Position numbers and translations under genes: made by a program
Source of the DNA: Cryobacterium sp. Y82
GTDB lineage: Bacteria; Actinomycetota; Actinomycetes; Actinomycetales; Microbacteriaceae
Assembly: GCF_002929495.1 (NCBI RefSeq)
Contig: NZ_PJJJ01000034.1
Coordinates: 124,001 to 188,000 of the forward strand
DNA length: 64,000 bases
Direction: 5' to 3'
The notes under the pieces: generated by a model
The model's input: only the letters and a program-made list of their open reading frames with translations
What the model was told of the DNA's origin: nothing
Database searches by the model: none
Shown: in pieces, positions 25,128 to 34,213 of the stretch
How positions within the stretch are numbered: position 1 is the first letter of the stretch
How the letters are laid out: each line of letters opens with the position of its first letter

Positions 25128-27355
25128 TGACCGCCGGCCAACAGGTTGACCTGCTCGTGGGGGGCATGACGTGCACCTCGTGCGCTGCCCGCATAGAGAA
25201 GAAGCTCAACCGGATGCCCGGGGTCGAAGCCAGCGTCAACTACGCCACCGAGAAGGCGAGCGTGTTCGTGCCAGAGGGGACCAGCGTCGACGACGCCATC
25301 AAGACCATTGAAGCCACCGGCTACACGGCCGCGCTGCCGGCCCCTGTTGTCACTGCGGATGCCGGCTCCCTCGAGGTGTCTGCCCTGCGCCAGCGCCTGC
25401 TCGTCTCGGCCGCGCTGACCCTGCCGGTTGCCGCCCTGTCGATGATTCCCGTGCTGCAATTCACGAACTGGCAGTGGCTGGCCCTCACCCTGGCGGCTCC
25501 GGTCGCCATTTGGGGCGCCTGGCCGTTCCACCGCGCCGCCTGGGTGAACGCCCGCCACGGCGCCGCAACCATGGATACCCTGGTCAGCGTCGGTGTGCTC
25601 GCCGCCCTCGGCTGGTCGCTCTACGCCCTGTTCTTTGGCATGGCCGGCATGGCCGGAATGACCATGAGCTTCACCTTCTCGGCCACCCCTGGTAGTGGCG
25701 CCGACGAGATCTATCTCGAGGTCGCATCTGCTGTCACGGTGTTTATTCTGGCTGGTCGCTATGCGGAGGCACGGGCCAAACGCAACTCCGGCGCGGCCCT
25801 CACGGCGCTGTTGGAGCTCGGTGCGAAGGAGACCACCCTGCTGAGGGACGGCGTGGAGAGCAGCATTAGCACCGCTCTGCTTGTGGTTGGTGACCAGTTT
25901 GTCGTGCGACCGGGGGAGAAGGTTGCGACCGACGGGGTGATCGTCGATGGCTCGAGTGCTATCGATGCGAGCCTGCTGACCGGCGAATCGGTGCCCCTAG
26001 AGGTGGGGCCCGGCGATAGCGTTGTGGGTGCCACGTTGAACTCCGGCGGAAGGCTCGTCGTGCGGGCGACGCAGGTCGGCGCCAATACCGAGCTGGCCCA
26101 GATCGGCCGACTGGTCGAGCAGGCGCAGACCGGCAAGGCCGAGGTGCAGCGCCTGGCCGACCGGGTTTCCGGCATCTTCGTGCCGATCGTGATCGGCCTC
26201 GCCCTGGCCACGCTGGCCGGCTGGCTGCTGGTCGGCGCCGGGCCGGCCATGGCATTCACTGCGGCCGTGGCGACGCTAATCATCGCCTGCCCGTGCGCGC
26301 TCGGGCTCGCCACGCCGACCGCCCTGCTGGTGGGCACCGGGCGCGGCGCGCAGCTGGGCATTCTGATCAAGGGTCCGCAGGTTCTCGAGTCCACGCGCCG
26401 TGTCGACACGATCGTTCTCGACAAGACCGGCACGGTCACGACCGGGCGCATGACGCTGTCGACCGTAGAGGCGTACGAATCTGGTTCTGAAGACGAGCTG
26501 CTGCGGCTGGCCGGGGCTGCGGAAAGTGGGTCGGAGCATCCGATTGCCCGGGCGATCACGGCGGGCGCTCGTTCGCATTTGGGTGCGGTGCCGTCGTCTT
26601 CGGCGTTCCTGTCGGACCAGGGGCTTGGAGTGCAGGCCACGGTTGACGGCCGGCAGATTCTGGTCGGGCGTCCGGTGTGGCTCATCGATCGGTGGGGACT
26701 AACCGTTCCGATCGCGATGCAGGCCGTGATGGGTACCGCCGAGGGGCTCGGCAAGACCGCCGTCATGGTGGCGTGGGACGGTCAGGTGCGCGGCGTGATC
26801 ACCGTCGCCGACACTGTGAAACCTACGAGCGTCGCTGCGGTTGCTCGGTTTCGCGCGCTCGGGCTGACGCCCTTGCTGGTGACCGGTGACAATGCTGCCG
26901 CCGCGCAAAGTGTCGCGGCTGAGGTCGGCATCACCGACGTGACCGCCGGGGTGCTGCCCGCCGATAAGGCGCGGGTGATTCGTGAGTTGCAGGCGAAAGG
27001 GCACGTGGTCGCGATGGTCGGCGACGGCGTGAACGATGCCGTCGCTTTAGCCACCGCTGACCTCGGCATTGCGATGGGGTCTGGCACCGACGTCGCCATT
27101 GAGGCGAGCGACCTCACGCTCATGCGCAGCGATCTGCTCGCCGCAGCAGACGCCATCCGCTTGTCGCGCCGCACCCTCTCGACGATCAAAGCCAACCTGT
27201 TCTGGGCCTTCGCCTACAACGTCGCGGCGATACCGCTCGCGATGGCCGGTTTGCTCAATCCCCTGATCGCCGGCGCTGCGATGGCCCTGTCGTCGGTCTT
27301 CGTGGTGACCAACAGCCTGCGCCTGCGCGGGTTTCGGGCGCTGCCGGTAGCCTGA
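25127..27355 (+). CDS. copA: Copper-exporting P1B-type ATPase CopA
   Basis: 742 residues. One N-terminal HMA domain (GMTCTSC, 13-19), eight membrane helices, actuator motif LLTGES, the transmembrane metal site CPC in IIACPCALGLATP (near 387-389), phosphorylation motif DKTGTV (near 432), SEHPIARA (the His-Pro of P1B pumps) and hinge GDGVND. The segment FFGMAGMAGMTMSFTFSATP between helices is Met-rich, as often seen in copper pumps. It exports Cu(I) across the membrane. Confidence 0.96.
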   Translation: MTAGQQVDLLVGGMTCTSCAARIEKKLNRMPGVEASVNYATEKASVFVPEGTSVDDAIKTIEATGYTAALPAPVVTADAGSLEVSALRQRLLVSAALTLPVAALSMIPVLQFTNWQWLALTLAAPVAIWGAWPFHRAAWVNARHGAATMDTLVSVGVLAALGWSLYALFFGMAGMAGMTMSFTFSATPGSGADEIYLEVASAVTVFILAGRYAEARAKRNSGAALTALLELGAKETTLLRDGVESSISTALLVVGDQFVVRPGEKVATDGVIVDGSSAIDASLLTGESVPLEVGPGDSVVGATLNSGGRLVVRATQVGANTELAQIGRLVEQAQTGKAEVQRLADRVSGIFVPIVIGLALATLAGWLLVGAGPAMAFTAAVATLIIACPCALGLATPTALLVGTGRGAQLGILIKGPQVLESTRRVDTIVLDKTGTVTTGRMTLSTVEAYESGSEDELLRLAGAAESGSEHPIARAITAGARSHLGAVPSSSAFLSDQGLGVQATVDGRQILVGRPVWLIDRWGLTVPIAMQAVMGTAEGLGKTAVMVAWDGQVRGVITVADTVKPTSVAAVARFRALGLTPLLVTGDNAAAAQSVAAEVGITDVTAGVLPADKARVIRELQAKGHVVAMVGDGVNDAVALATADLGIAMGSGTDVAIEASDLTLMRSDLLAAADAIRLSRRTLSTIKANLFWAFAYNVAAIPLAMAGLLNPLIAGAAMALSSVFVVTNSLRLRGFRALPVA

Positions 27356-27409
27356 GCGTTTCTCGCGTCGGGAGTGTGTGGTTTCTTTTGCAGACGGGGC
27401 CCGGGCCCG

Positions 27410-27445
27410 GAACGTGGGCCCAGTTTGTAGACTGGGCCCACGTTC
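27410..27445 (+). terminator. Strong hairpin after copA
   Basis: GAACGTGGGCCCAGT (27410-27424), loop TTGTAG, ACTGGGCCCACGTTC (27431-27445): a perfect 15-bp stem with a 6-nt loop, 55 bp after the copA stop. No T-run follows, so termination may need assistance. A third GTGGGCCCAG half-copy follows at 27451-27460. Confidence 0.65.
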
Positions 27446-27527
27446 ATAAGGTGGGCCCAGCGCGAGCGGGTGCCGCGGATGCCGCGCCCGCCCCCACTCC
27501 GCCGTCACCCCGTCACCTTGCGCGTGG

Positions 27528-27543
27528 ATACCCTCTGGGGTAT
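27528..27543 (+). promoter_or_regulatory. CstR-like operator before the CoA-disulfide reductase operon
   Basis: ATACCC-TCTG-GGGTAT, a perfect 6-bp palindrome with a 4-nt spacer, ending 19 bp before the GTG at 27563 and overlapping the expected core promoter/leader. Similar arms to the CsoR boxes 2.7 kb upstream but with a different spacer. Confidence 0.75.
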
Positions 27544-27562
27544 ATTTGCTTTGGAGGCACAC

Positions 27563-29214
27563 GTGAAAATCATTATTGTAGGCGGAGTTGCGGGCGGAAT
27601 GTCGGCGGCCACCAGGTTGCGCCGGCTCGACGAGAGTGCCGAGATCATCGTGTTCGAGCGCGGACACTACGTATCGTTCGCGAACTGTGGCCTGCCGTAT
27701 TTCGTGGGGGGAGTCATCCGTCGTCGCGATGAACTGCTGTTGCAGACCCCCGAATCCCTCGAGGCCCGCTTCGCGCTCGACGTGCGCATCGACACCGAGG
27801 TCGTGCACATCGACCGAACGGCCCAGACCGTCTCCGTGCGCAACCTGCTCACCGATGAAGAGAGCGTCGAGCACTACGACCGCCTTGTGCTCGCCGCCGG
27901 TGCCTCGGCCCGCTCGGGGGCGACTGAAAGCACGATTCCCACCCACACGCTGCGCACCGTCGACGACGTCGACCACATCAACGCGGTGCTGACGAGTGTC
28001 GCAGCGGCATCCGCTGTCGTGATCGGCGGCGGATTCATCGGCCTCGAAGCCGTCGAAAACCTCGTGCAGCGCGGCGTTCAGGTAACCCTCGTGCAGCGCG
28101 GGCCGCAGATCTTCACCCCGCTCGACCCTGAAATGGCCGCGCCAGTGCTTGATCGCCTGCGCGAGCGCGGCGTCGACGTGCGCCTGAACACGACCGTGAC
28201 CGGTTCCGTCGCATCAGGCACGGTCGCCCTGAGCGACGGCACGACCGTGCCGGCCGACCTCGTGATCGACGCGAGCGGCGTGCGCCCCGACGTGACCCTC
28301 GCCCAGCAGGCCGGCCTCCGCATCGGCGCGAGCGGCGGCGTCTGGGTCGACGGCACGCAGGCCACCAGCGATCCGCTCATCTTCGCGGTCGGCGACGGTG
28401 TCGAGAAAACGGATGCTGGAAACGGCTCCGGCACCCTCGTCACCATGGCCGGACTCGCCAACCGCCACGGCCGCTCGGTCGCCGACAGTATCGCAGGCAC
28501 CCCCGAGCAGGCCGCCCCGGCCCTCGGTACTGGAATCCTCGGGATCTTCGGCCTCACCATAGCGCTGGTCGGCTGGAACGAGAAACGCCTCGTCGCCGCC
28601 GGGCGCGCCCACCGCATCGTGCACACGCACCCGGCCAACCACGCGGGCTACTTCCCCGGCGCCGAGGGAATGTCGATCAAGCTGCTCATCGATGCTGAGA
28701 CTGACGCCATTTTGGGCGCGCAGATTGTGGGCGGCGCTGGGGTGGACAAGCGCATCGACGTGCTGGCGGTCGCGATGGCGGCGGGGCTGGGGGCATCCGC
28801 TTTGACGCGTCTCGAACTCGCCTACGCGCCGCAGTATGCCTCGGCGAAAGACCCGATCAACCAGCTCGGCTACGTCGCTTCAAACCTCGCCCAGGGCACG
28901 AGCGTGAACCTGCAATGGCACGAATTGGAGGCGGCACGCGCGGCAGGCGCCGTAATCGTCGACGTGCGATCGGCCGGGGAATTTGCCGCTGGCAGCATCC
29001 CGGGCGCGATCAACCTGTCGCTCGACGACCTGCGCGAGCGGCTCGTCGAGCTGCCGCGGGTGCCGCTGATCGTGCACTGCCAGGTCGGCCAGCGCGGCCA
29101 CACCGCCGCGCGCATCCTCACCCAGCACGGTTTCGACGTGCAGAACCTCGACGGCGGCTACCGCACCTGGCTGGCCGGAACTGTCACTTCACCCATTTTG
29201 GAAAGAGCCCTCGC

Positions 29215-29218
<4 letters not shown>
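27563..29218 (+). CDS. cdr: CoA-disulfide reductase with C-terminal rhodanese domain (CoADR-Rhd)
   Basis: 551 residues from GTG 27563 (GGAGG 5 nt before). FAD motif IIIVGGVAGGMSAA, redox Cys42 in SFANCGLPYFVGG, NAD(P) motif VVIGGGFIGLEAVENL, FAD motif 2 IFAVGDGVE, dimerisation domain, and from about 455 a rhodanese domain with active Cys506 (VHCQVGQRGH). CoADR-Rhd enzymes reduce CoA persulfides/disulfides or polysulfides with NAD(P)H. The palindrome upstream and the CstR-like gene downstream indicate persulfide control. The coding frame is open further upstream but lacks protein-like sequence. Confidence 0.92.
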
Positions 29219-29785
<567 letters not shown>

Positions 29786-29833
29786 CGGTGGGGGTGTGGG
29801 GCATCCGCTCCCCGGGGGTGGAACGGGCGGGAC

Positions 29834-30472
29834 TCAGACCGCGGCGGGCACTCCGAGGCCGGCAAGCATCTCGATGACATTGCCCTTGACCTGGTCGCGG
29901 ATGCGCCGCACCTCGTCGATCGGCTGACCCGCCGGGTCGACGAGTTTCCAGTCCACGTAGCGTTTGCCGGGATAGATCGGGCAGGCGTCGCCGCACCCCA
30001 TGGTGATCACGACGTCGGCCGCCTGCACGACATCGTCGGTGAGGGGCTTCGGGAACGACTCGTCGAGCGACAGACCGAGCTCGGTCATGACCGCGACCAT
30101 TGTGGGGTCCAGCTCCGACGACGGCATCGATCCCGCCGAGCGCACGTGCACGGCGCCACCGGACAGTGTGTTGGTGAACACCGCAGCCATCTGCGACCGG
30201 CCGGCATTCTGCTCGCAGACGAAAAGCACTTCGGGTACCGCACGCTCGATGGCGCCCTTGGCCTGGGCGAGCGCGGTGAGGCGCTCGAGCGAAAACCGCG
30301 CCGTGCGGGTGGTGAGGTGTGCCTTCACGCTCGAGGTGCGCAGCAGCCCGGTGTAGGACTCGAGCACGTAACGTTCAACGGTTTCGGTGGCGAAAACGCC
30401 GTGAAAGCGCTCGGCCAGGTCGCCGGCGAGTCGCTTGAGGGACTCTTCGGGATAGCTGAGGCCGGGAAGCAT
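29834..30472 (-). CDS. LMW-phosphatase-type arsenate reductase with N-terminal three-helix domain
   Basis: 212 residues. The first 78 or so (SLKRLAGDLAERFHGVFATE, TSSVKAHLTTRTARFSLERL) form a helical domain seen in actinobacterial arsenate reductase relatives. The rest is a low-molecular-weight phosphatase fold: VLFVCEQNAGRSQMAAVF with Cys86 as nucleophile, and DVVITMGCGDACPIYPGKRY. The latter CGDACP motif carries additional Cys. Related Corynebacterium enzymes use mycothiol/mycoredoxin. Third gene of the arsenic operon, 3 bp after the shorter arsC. Confidence 0.88.
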   Translation of the reverse strand: MLPGLSYPEESLKRLAGDLAERFHGVFATETVERYVLESYTGLLRTSSVKAHLTTRTARFSLERLTALAQAKGAIERAVPEVLFVCEQNAGRSQMAAVFTNTLSGGAVHVRSAGSMPSSELDPTMVAVMTELGLSLDESFPKPLTDDVVQAADVVITMGCGDACPIYPGKRYVDWKLVDPAGQPIDEVRRIRDQVKGNVIEMLAGLGVPAAV

Positions 30473-30475
30473 GGT

Positions 30476-30880
30476 CTAAGCCTCGACCGGAAGAATCTCG
30501 GCGAGGAGCGCCTCGACGCGCGCCTTGATTTCGTCACGAATGGGGCGCACGCTCTCGATGCCCTGGCCGGCCGGGTCGTCCAGCAGCCAGTCCTCGTAGC
30601 GCTTGCCGGGAAAGATCGGGCAGGCGTCGCCGCAGCCCATCGTGATGACCACATCGGACTGCCTGACGGCCTCGGTCGTGAGAATCTTCGGCACGTTGCC
30701 CGCGATATCGATGCCCTCCTCGGCCATCGCGGCGATCGCCACCGGGTTGATCTGGTCCTTCGGCTCGGAGCCGGCCGAGAACACGTCGACGCGTCCCTGC
30801 GCGAGTGCGGTGAGGTAGCCGGCGGCCATCTGTGAGCGGCCGGCATTGTGCACGCAGACGAACAGTACGGAGGGTTTCAT
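30476..30880 (-). CDS. arsC: Arsenate reductase (LMW-phosphatase/mycothiol type)
   Basis: 134 residues. VLFVCVHNAGRSQMAAGYL with nucleophile Cys9 and Arg15, then DVVITMGCGDACPIFPGKRY. Reduces arsenate to arsenite for export, most likely forming an arseno-mycothiol adduct as in Corynebacterium ArsC1/2 (family knowledge). It lies between acr3 and the longer arsC paralogue in one operon. Confidence 0.93.
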   Translation of the reverse strand: MKPSVLFVCVHNAGRSQMAAGYLTALAQGRVDVFSAGSEPKDQINPVAIAAMAEEGIDIAGNVPKILTTEAVRQSDVVITMGCGDACPIFPGKRYEDWLLDDPAGQGIESVRPIRDEIKARVEALLAEILPVEA

Positions 30881-30896
30881 TGGGGTCTTCTTTCGT

Positions 30897-32006
30897 TTAG
30901 ACGTGGGTACGAACGGATGCGGCGGCCAGCGTCGGCAGGTCGGCCGCCGGAATCCGCTCGGGAAACAGGCGGGGCTTCAGCCACAGGGAGACGTAGACGA
31001 GGGCGACGAGGGCCGGAACCTCGATCAGCGGACCGACGATGCCGGCCAGGGCCTGGCCGCTGAGCGCGCCGAAGGTTCCGATCGCGACGGCGATGGCGAG
31101 TTCGAAGTTGTTGCCGGCGGCGGTGAAGGCGAGCGTCGTGGTGCGCTCGTAGGTCATACGCAGCAGGCGTCCGGTGAGAAAACCGACCAGGAACATCACC
31201 GCGAAGTAGACCAGCATCGGAAGTGCGATCCGCGCGACATCGCCGGGGTGGTCGATGACCTGCTGGCCCTGCAGGGCGAACAGCATCACGATCGTGAACA
31301 GCAGCCCCCAGAGGGCGAACGGGCCGACCCGGGGCAAAAACTTAGCCTCGTACCAGGCGCGGCCACGGCGAGCCTCGCCGATGCGACGGGATAGGTAACC
31401 GGCCAGCAGCGGGATGCCGAGGAACACCAACACGCTCACGGTGATCGCCCAGATCGAGAACTCGGCGCTCGTCGTCGGCAGACCGAGCCAGCCCGGCAGT
31501 ATTTGCAGGTAGAACCAGCCGAGGGCGCCGAACGCCACGACCTGAAAGACGGAGTTCACGGCCACGAGGAAGGCCGCAGCTTCGCGGTCGCCGCAGGCCA
31601 GGTCGTTCCAGATCAGCACCATGGCGATGCAGCGGGCGAGGCCGACGATGATGAGCCCGGTGCGGTATTCCGGCAGATCGGGCAGAAAAATCCAGGCCAG
31701 GGCAAACATGAGCGCGGGCCCGACCAGCCAATTCAGCAGCAGGGAGGAGACCAGCAGGCGCTTGTCGGCGGCGACGGCACGGGCATCCGTGTAGCGCACC
31801 TTGGCGAGCACCGGGTACATCATGATGAGCAGTCCGATGGCGATCGGCACGCTGATCGACCCGATGGTGAATGCGTGCAGTACGTCACCGACGGCCGGCA
31901 CGAACACGGCCAGCAGCAGGCCGAGGCCCATGGCGGCGAGAATCCAGACCGGCAGCAGCCGGTCCATCGCGCCGAGCCGGGTGGGGGCGATAACTGTGCT
32001 GCTCAC
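30897..32006 (-). CDS. acr3: Arsenite efflux permease ACR3
   Basis: 369 residues from GTG 32006 (GGAG 5 nt upstream), ten membrane helices, usual ACR3 length. IVGLARCIAMVLIWNDLACG carries the conserved Cys of helix 4, and AAFLVAVNSVFQVVAFG, NNFELAIAVAIGTFG (with the conserved Glu) follow. Exports arsenite using the proton gradient. First gene of the leftward acr3-arsC-arsC operon, divergent from arsR. Confidence 0.95.
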   Translation of the reverse strand: MSSTVIAPTRLGAMDRLLPVWILAAMGLGLLLAVFVPAVGDVLHAFTIGSISVPIAIGLLIMMYPVLAKVRYTDARAVAADKRLLVSSLLLNWLVGPALMFALAWIFLPDLPEYRTGLIIVGLARCIAMVLIWNDLACGDREAAAFLVAVNSVFQVVAFGALGWFYLQILPGWLGLPTTSAEFSIWAITVSVLVFLGIPLLAGYLSRRIGEARRGRAWYEAKFLPRVGPFALWGLLFTIVMLFALQGQQVIDHPGDVARIALPMLVYFAVMFLVGFLTGRLLRMTYERTTTLAFTAAGNNFELAIAVAIGTFGALSGQALAGIVGPLIEVPALVALVYVSLWLKPRLFPERIPAADLPTLAAASVRTHV

Positions 32007-32070
32007 GAATCTCCAAGTGTCGACGACAGCGATTCGCGGTAACATTGATCGTTGTCGATGCTAACGCTAA

Positions 32071-32091
32071 GACATTACATCGACTAATGTC
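32071..32091. promoter_or_regulatory. Probable ArsR operator between acr3 and arsR
   Basis: GACATTA-CATCGAC-TAATGTC, a perfect 7-bp inverted repeat with 7-nt spacer, 23 bp before the arsR ATG and 65 bp before the acr3 GTG. Its arms resemble known ArsR/SmtB operators (AT-rich 12-2-12 type), and AACATTGATCGTTG nearby may be a second weaker copy. Confidence 0.75.
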
Positions 32092-32113
32092 AATCCAAGG
32101 AGGATGTGCTCAG

Positions 32114-32470
32114 ATGATGGTGACCCAGACCCTGCCCCTGACCGACATTTCAGCGGATGCCTGCACCTCCTCGTTGGCTCGCGCGGCCATCGCCCCCGAA
32201 CACGCTGAGACCCTCGCGCGCTCGCTCAAGGCGCTCGCTGACCCGGCGCGGCTGCGCATCATCTCGATTGTGGCCGCCCACGCCGCCGCCGAGGCCTGCG
32301 TGTGCGACCTGACCGACCAGCTCACGTTGAGCCAGCCGACCATTTCGCACCATCTCAAGGTTCTCGTCGACGCGGGGTTTCTCACCCGGGTTAAGCGCGG
32401 CACCTGGTCGTACTACAGTCTGGTGCCCGGTTCGCTGAACTCCGTCGCCGGGGTGCTTGCTGCGGTCTGA
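32114..32470 (+). CDS. arsR: ArsR-family arsenic repressor
   Basis: 118 residues from ATG 32114, with AAGGAGG 10 nt before it. Winged helix: ALADPARLRIISIV, CVCDLTDQLTLSQPTISHHL, RVKRGTWSYYSLVP. The CVCD motif in the helix before recognition is the classic ArsR As(III) site. Represses the divergent acr3 operon and itself. Further upstream codons in frame (from 32045) would overlap the operator and are unlikely. Confidence 0.92.
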   Translation: MMVTQTLPLTDISADACTSSLARAAIAPEHAETLARSLKALADPARLRIISIVAAHAAAEACVCDLTDQLTLSQPTISHHLKVLVDAGFLTRVKRGTWSYYSLVPGSLNSVAGVLAAV

Positions 32471-32651
32471 CGCACGGTTTGGTCTGCTCGCTCCGCAGCA
32501 TCCGTTCGACCTGCACGATCATTCGAGGCCGCTGGTCTTCGATACGTGCACCGGTGGGGCGTATTCTGGCCACGGCGATGGATCCCGCCCGAGCATCCGC
32601 TCAAACTGCCCGCGCTGATGGTTCCTGCTGAGTGCAACAGGTAGGTGAACC

Positions 32652-33128
32652 ATCGCCACGAACAGGCCACGAGCCGTACACCTGCGCTGGCGCTACCTCG
32701 GCCTCGTCTTTCTCGGCGGAACCGCGGGCACCGCCCTCCGCCAAGCGCTCGGGCTGCTGTTGCCGCCGGTCGATCTTGCCGCGGGCGCCCACCTGCCGCT
32801 GACTATCCTCGGTATCAACGTACTCGGAGCCCTGCTGCTCGGGTTGCTGCTCGAGGCGCTCGTGCGCCCCGGACCCGACGCCGGCGGCCGCCGTACCGCG
32901 CGTCTGCTGCTCGGTACGGGCCTGCTCGGCGGATTCACGACCTACAGCGCCCTCGCCACCGACAGCGCCCTGCTCCTTCACGGCGGCGCCATCGGAGCGG
33001 CCATTGGCTATGCGCTGGGCACGGTACTGCTTGGCGGGCTCGCTACCTGGCTCGGAATCGTGCTGGGCGCGGCGTTGCACCGGCGCGCGGTCGGTGGCGG
33101 CGCACCCGCTCGAGGGGAAAACGGATGA
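32652..33128 (+). CDS. crcB: Fluoride channel subunit CrcB/Fluc, first of a pair (start codon anomalous)
   Basis: About 159 residues with four membrane helices. YLGLVFLGGTAGTALRQALG is helix 1 (GxxxR), ILGINVLGALLLGLL helix 2 (conserved Asn), GLLGGFTTYSALATDSALLL helix 3 with the fluoride-lining motif. In this frame no ATG, GTG or TTG precedes helix 1: a TGA lies at 32646-32648 and the first TTG (32760) would delete helix 1. An ATC at 32652 or a frameshift from the GTG at 32645 are the options. Such proteins form dual-topology channels that export F-. Confidence 0.8.
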   Translation: MATNRPRAVHLRWRYLGLVFLGGTAGTALRQALGLLLPPVDLAAGAHLPLTILGINVLGALLLGLLLEALVRPGPDAGGRRTARLLLGTGLLGGFTTYSALATDSALLLHGGAIGAAIGYALGTVLLGGLATWLGIVLGAALHRRAVGGGAPARGENG

Positions 33129-33505
33129 CCCCGCTCCTGTTCCTGGCAGTCGCTGCGGCTGGGGGCCTGGGTGCGTCCGCCCGGCTGTTTCTGGACGGCC
33201 TCGTGCGCGCCCGTCTTGGTGGCGCGTTTCCGTACGGCACAACCATCATCAATGTGAGCGGCTCGCTGCTGCTCGGCCTCGTCACCGGCCTCGCGATGAA
33301 CCACCTGATCGCGCCGGAATGGAGCCTCGTGCTCGGCGTCGGCCTGCTCGGCGGGTACACGACGTTCAGCGCGGCTAGTTTCGAGACCGTTCGGCTAGCC
33401 CAGCAACGGCGGTATCTGGCCGCGCTGGCCAACGGGATCGGCATGCTGGCGGCATCCGTTGTCGCGGCGGCGTTCGGTCTGTGGGCCGGGCTCACGCTCG
33501 GCTAG
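33125..33505 (+). CDS. crcB: Fluoride channel subunit CrcB/Fluc, second of a pair
   Basis: 126 residues, four helices. AVAAAGGLGASARLFLDG (GxxxR), YGTTIINVSGSLLLGLV (Asn), GLLGGYTTFSAASFETVRL (TTFS, Phe box). Its ATG overlaps the stop of the first crcB (ATGA). Paired crcB genes in Gram-positives usually encode the two halves of a heterodimeric channel of opposite membrane orientation. Confidence 0.93.
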   Translation: MTPLLFLAVAAAGGLGASARLFLDGLVRARLGGAFPYGTTIINVSGSLLLGLVTGLAMNHLIAPEWSLVLGVGLLGGYTTFSAASFETVRLAQQRRYLAALANGIGMLAASVVAAAFGLWAGLTLG

Positions 33506-33621
33506 CTTCTCGAACAGCGGGGCACGGCGCTGCCGGCCGCCCCGGTCAGCGGAAGCACGGACTTTTGGTGGCTCCTCGCGAGGGTGGGTGCGCACACACC
33601 GAGATGTCATATTCAGCCCCT

Positions 33622-33747
33622 TGGTCAACACTCATGGGGCCGAACGTGTCGTCTCGCGTCGGGTAGCCCGTGTTCATGGGGCTGATTGCGTCGTCTCGCA
33701 GAAGCTGGTCAGCATTCACTGGGTCGAACGCGTCGACTCCCGGTAGG
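33622..33747 (+). repeat. 42-bp tandem repeat, three degenerate copies
   Basis: TCATGGGGCCGAACGTGTCG at 33632, TCATGGGGCTGATTGCGTCG at 33674 and TCACTGGGTCGAACGCGTCG at 33716 mark three units of exactly 42 bp. The period is 14 codons and one frame reads repeated H(G/W)xxxxVVSxx, but this frame has no credible start or ribosome site. The remainder of the 33506-33755 gap holds nothing recognisable. Confidence 0.75.
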
Positions 33748-33755
33748 TGGGCCGG

Positions 33756-34202
33756 TCACCCGGCGGACTCCTCGAAATAAAGGTGGGCGTGCAGCCGGCA
33801 GCCGGGGTTGAATTCGGCGGCGCAGTGCAGACAGCGTTCGACCCGGCGATACTCAGCGATGCTGAGCTCGCGGTGGCAGGCTCCGCATAGAATCGCAAGC
33901 TCCGACCACTCGGATTTCGGCCACCGCCGAGCCGCATGCGGAACGGACTCTAGCCGCACGGCCTCATCGTGGCACTGAAAGCACGGGTAGTAGCGCCGGC
34001 AGCAGGCGAACCTGATCGCCACGATGTCCAGCTCCGAATGAAAGTGGATGCACCGGGTCGCCAAATCGAGAACCGCCCCGAACACGTGCGGCGCAGCATC
34101 CGTTCCGGTGGACGCCACGCCGCCATTCGTCGGGGTCGCCCTACCGGCGGCCGCACTCATCGAGCGTTCGGACGGCTTAGGCACCGCGCTGTCTGCAGGC
34201 AT
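33756..34202 (-). CDS. CHY zinc-finger protein
   Basis: 148 residues. From about 45: DLATRCIHFHSELDIVAIRF, CCRRYYPCFQCHDEAV, LCGACHRELSIAEYRR and CLHCAAEFNPGCRLHAH. These Cys/His pairs (CxHF, CCxxYYPCFxCH, CGxCxxxL, CxxC, CxxH) define the zf-CHY domain binding three zinc ions. Bacterial members are cytosolic and of unknown function, possibly redox or protein quality control. The N-terminal 40 residues are low-complexity; the start is uncertain. It lies 11 bp downstream of the DsbA-like gene's start side on the same strand but ends separately. Confidence 0.88.
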   Translation of the reverse strand: MPADSAVPKPSERSMSAAAGRATPTNGGVASTGTDAAPHVFGAVLDLATRCIHFHSELDIVAIRFACCRRYYPCFQCHDEAVRLESVPHAARRWPKSEWSELAILCGACHRELSIAEYRRVERCLHCAAEFNPGCRLHAHLYFEESAG

Positions 34203-34213
34203 CCCCAGGGTCG

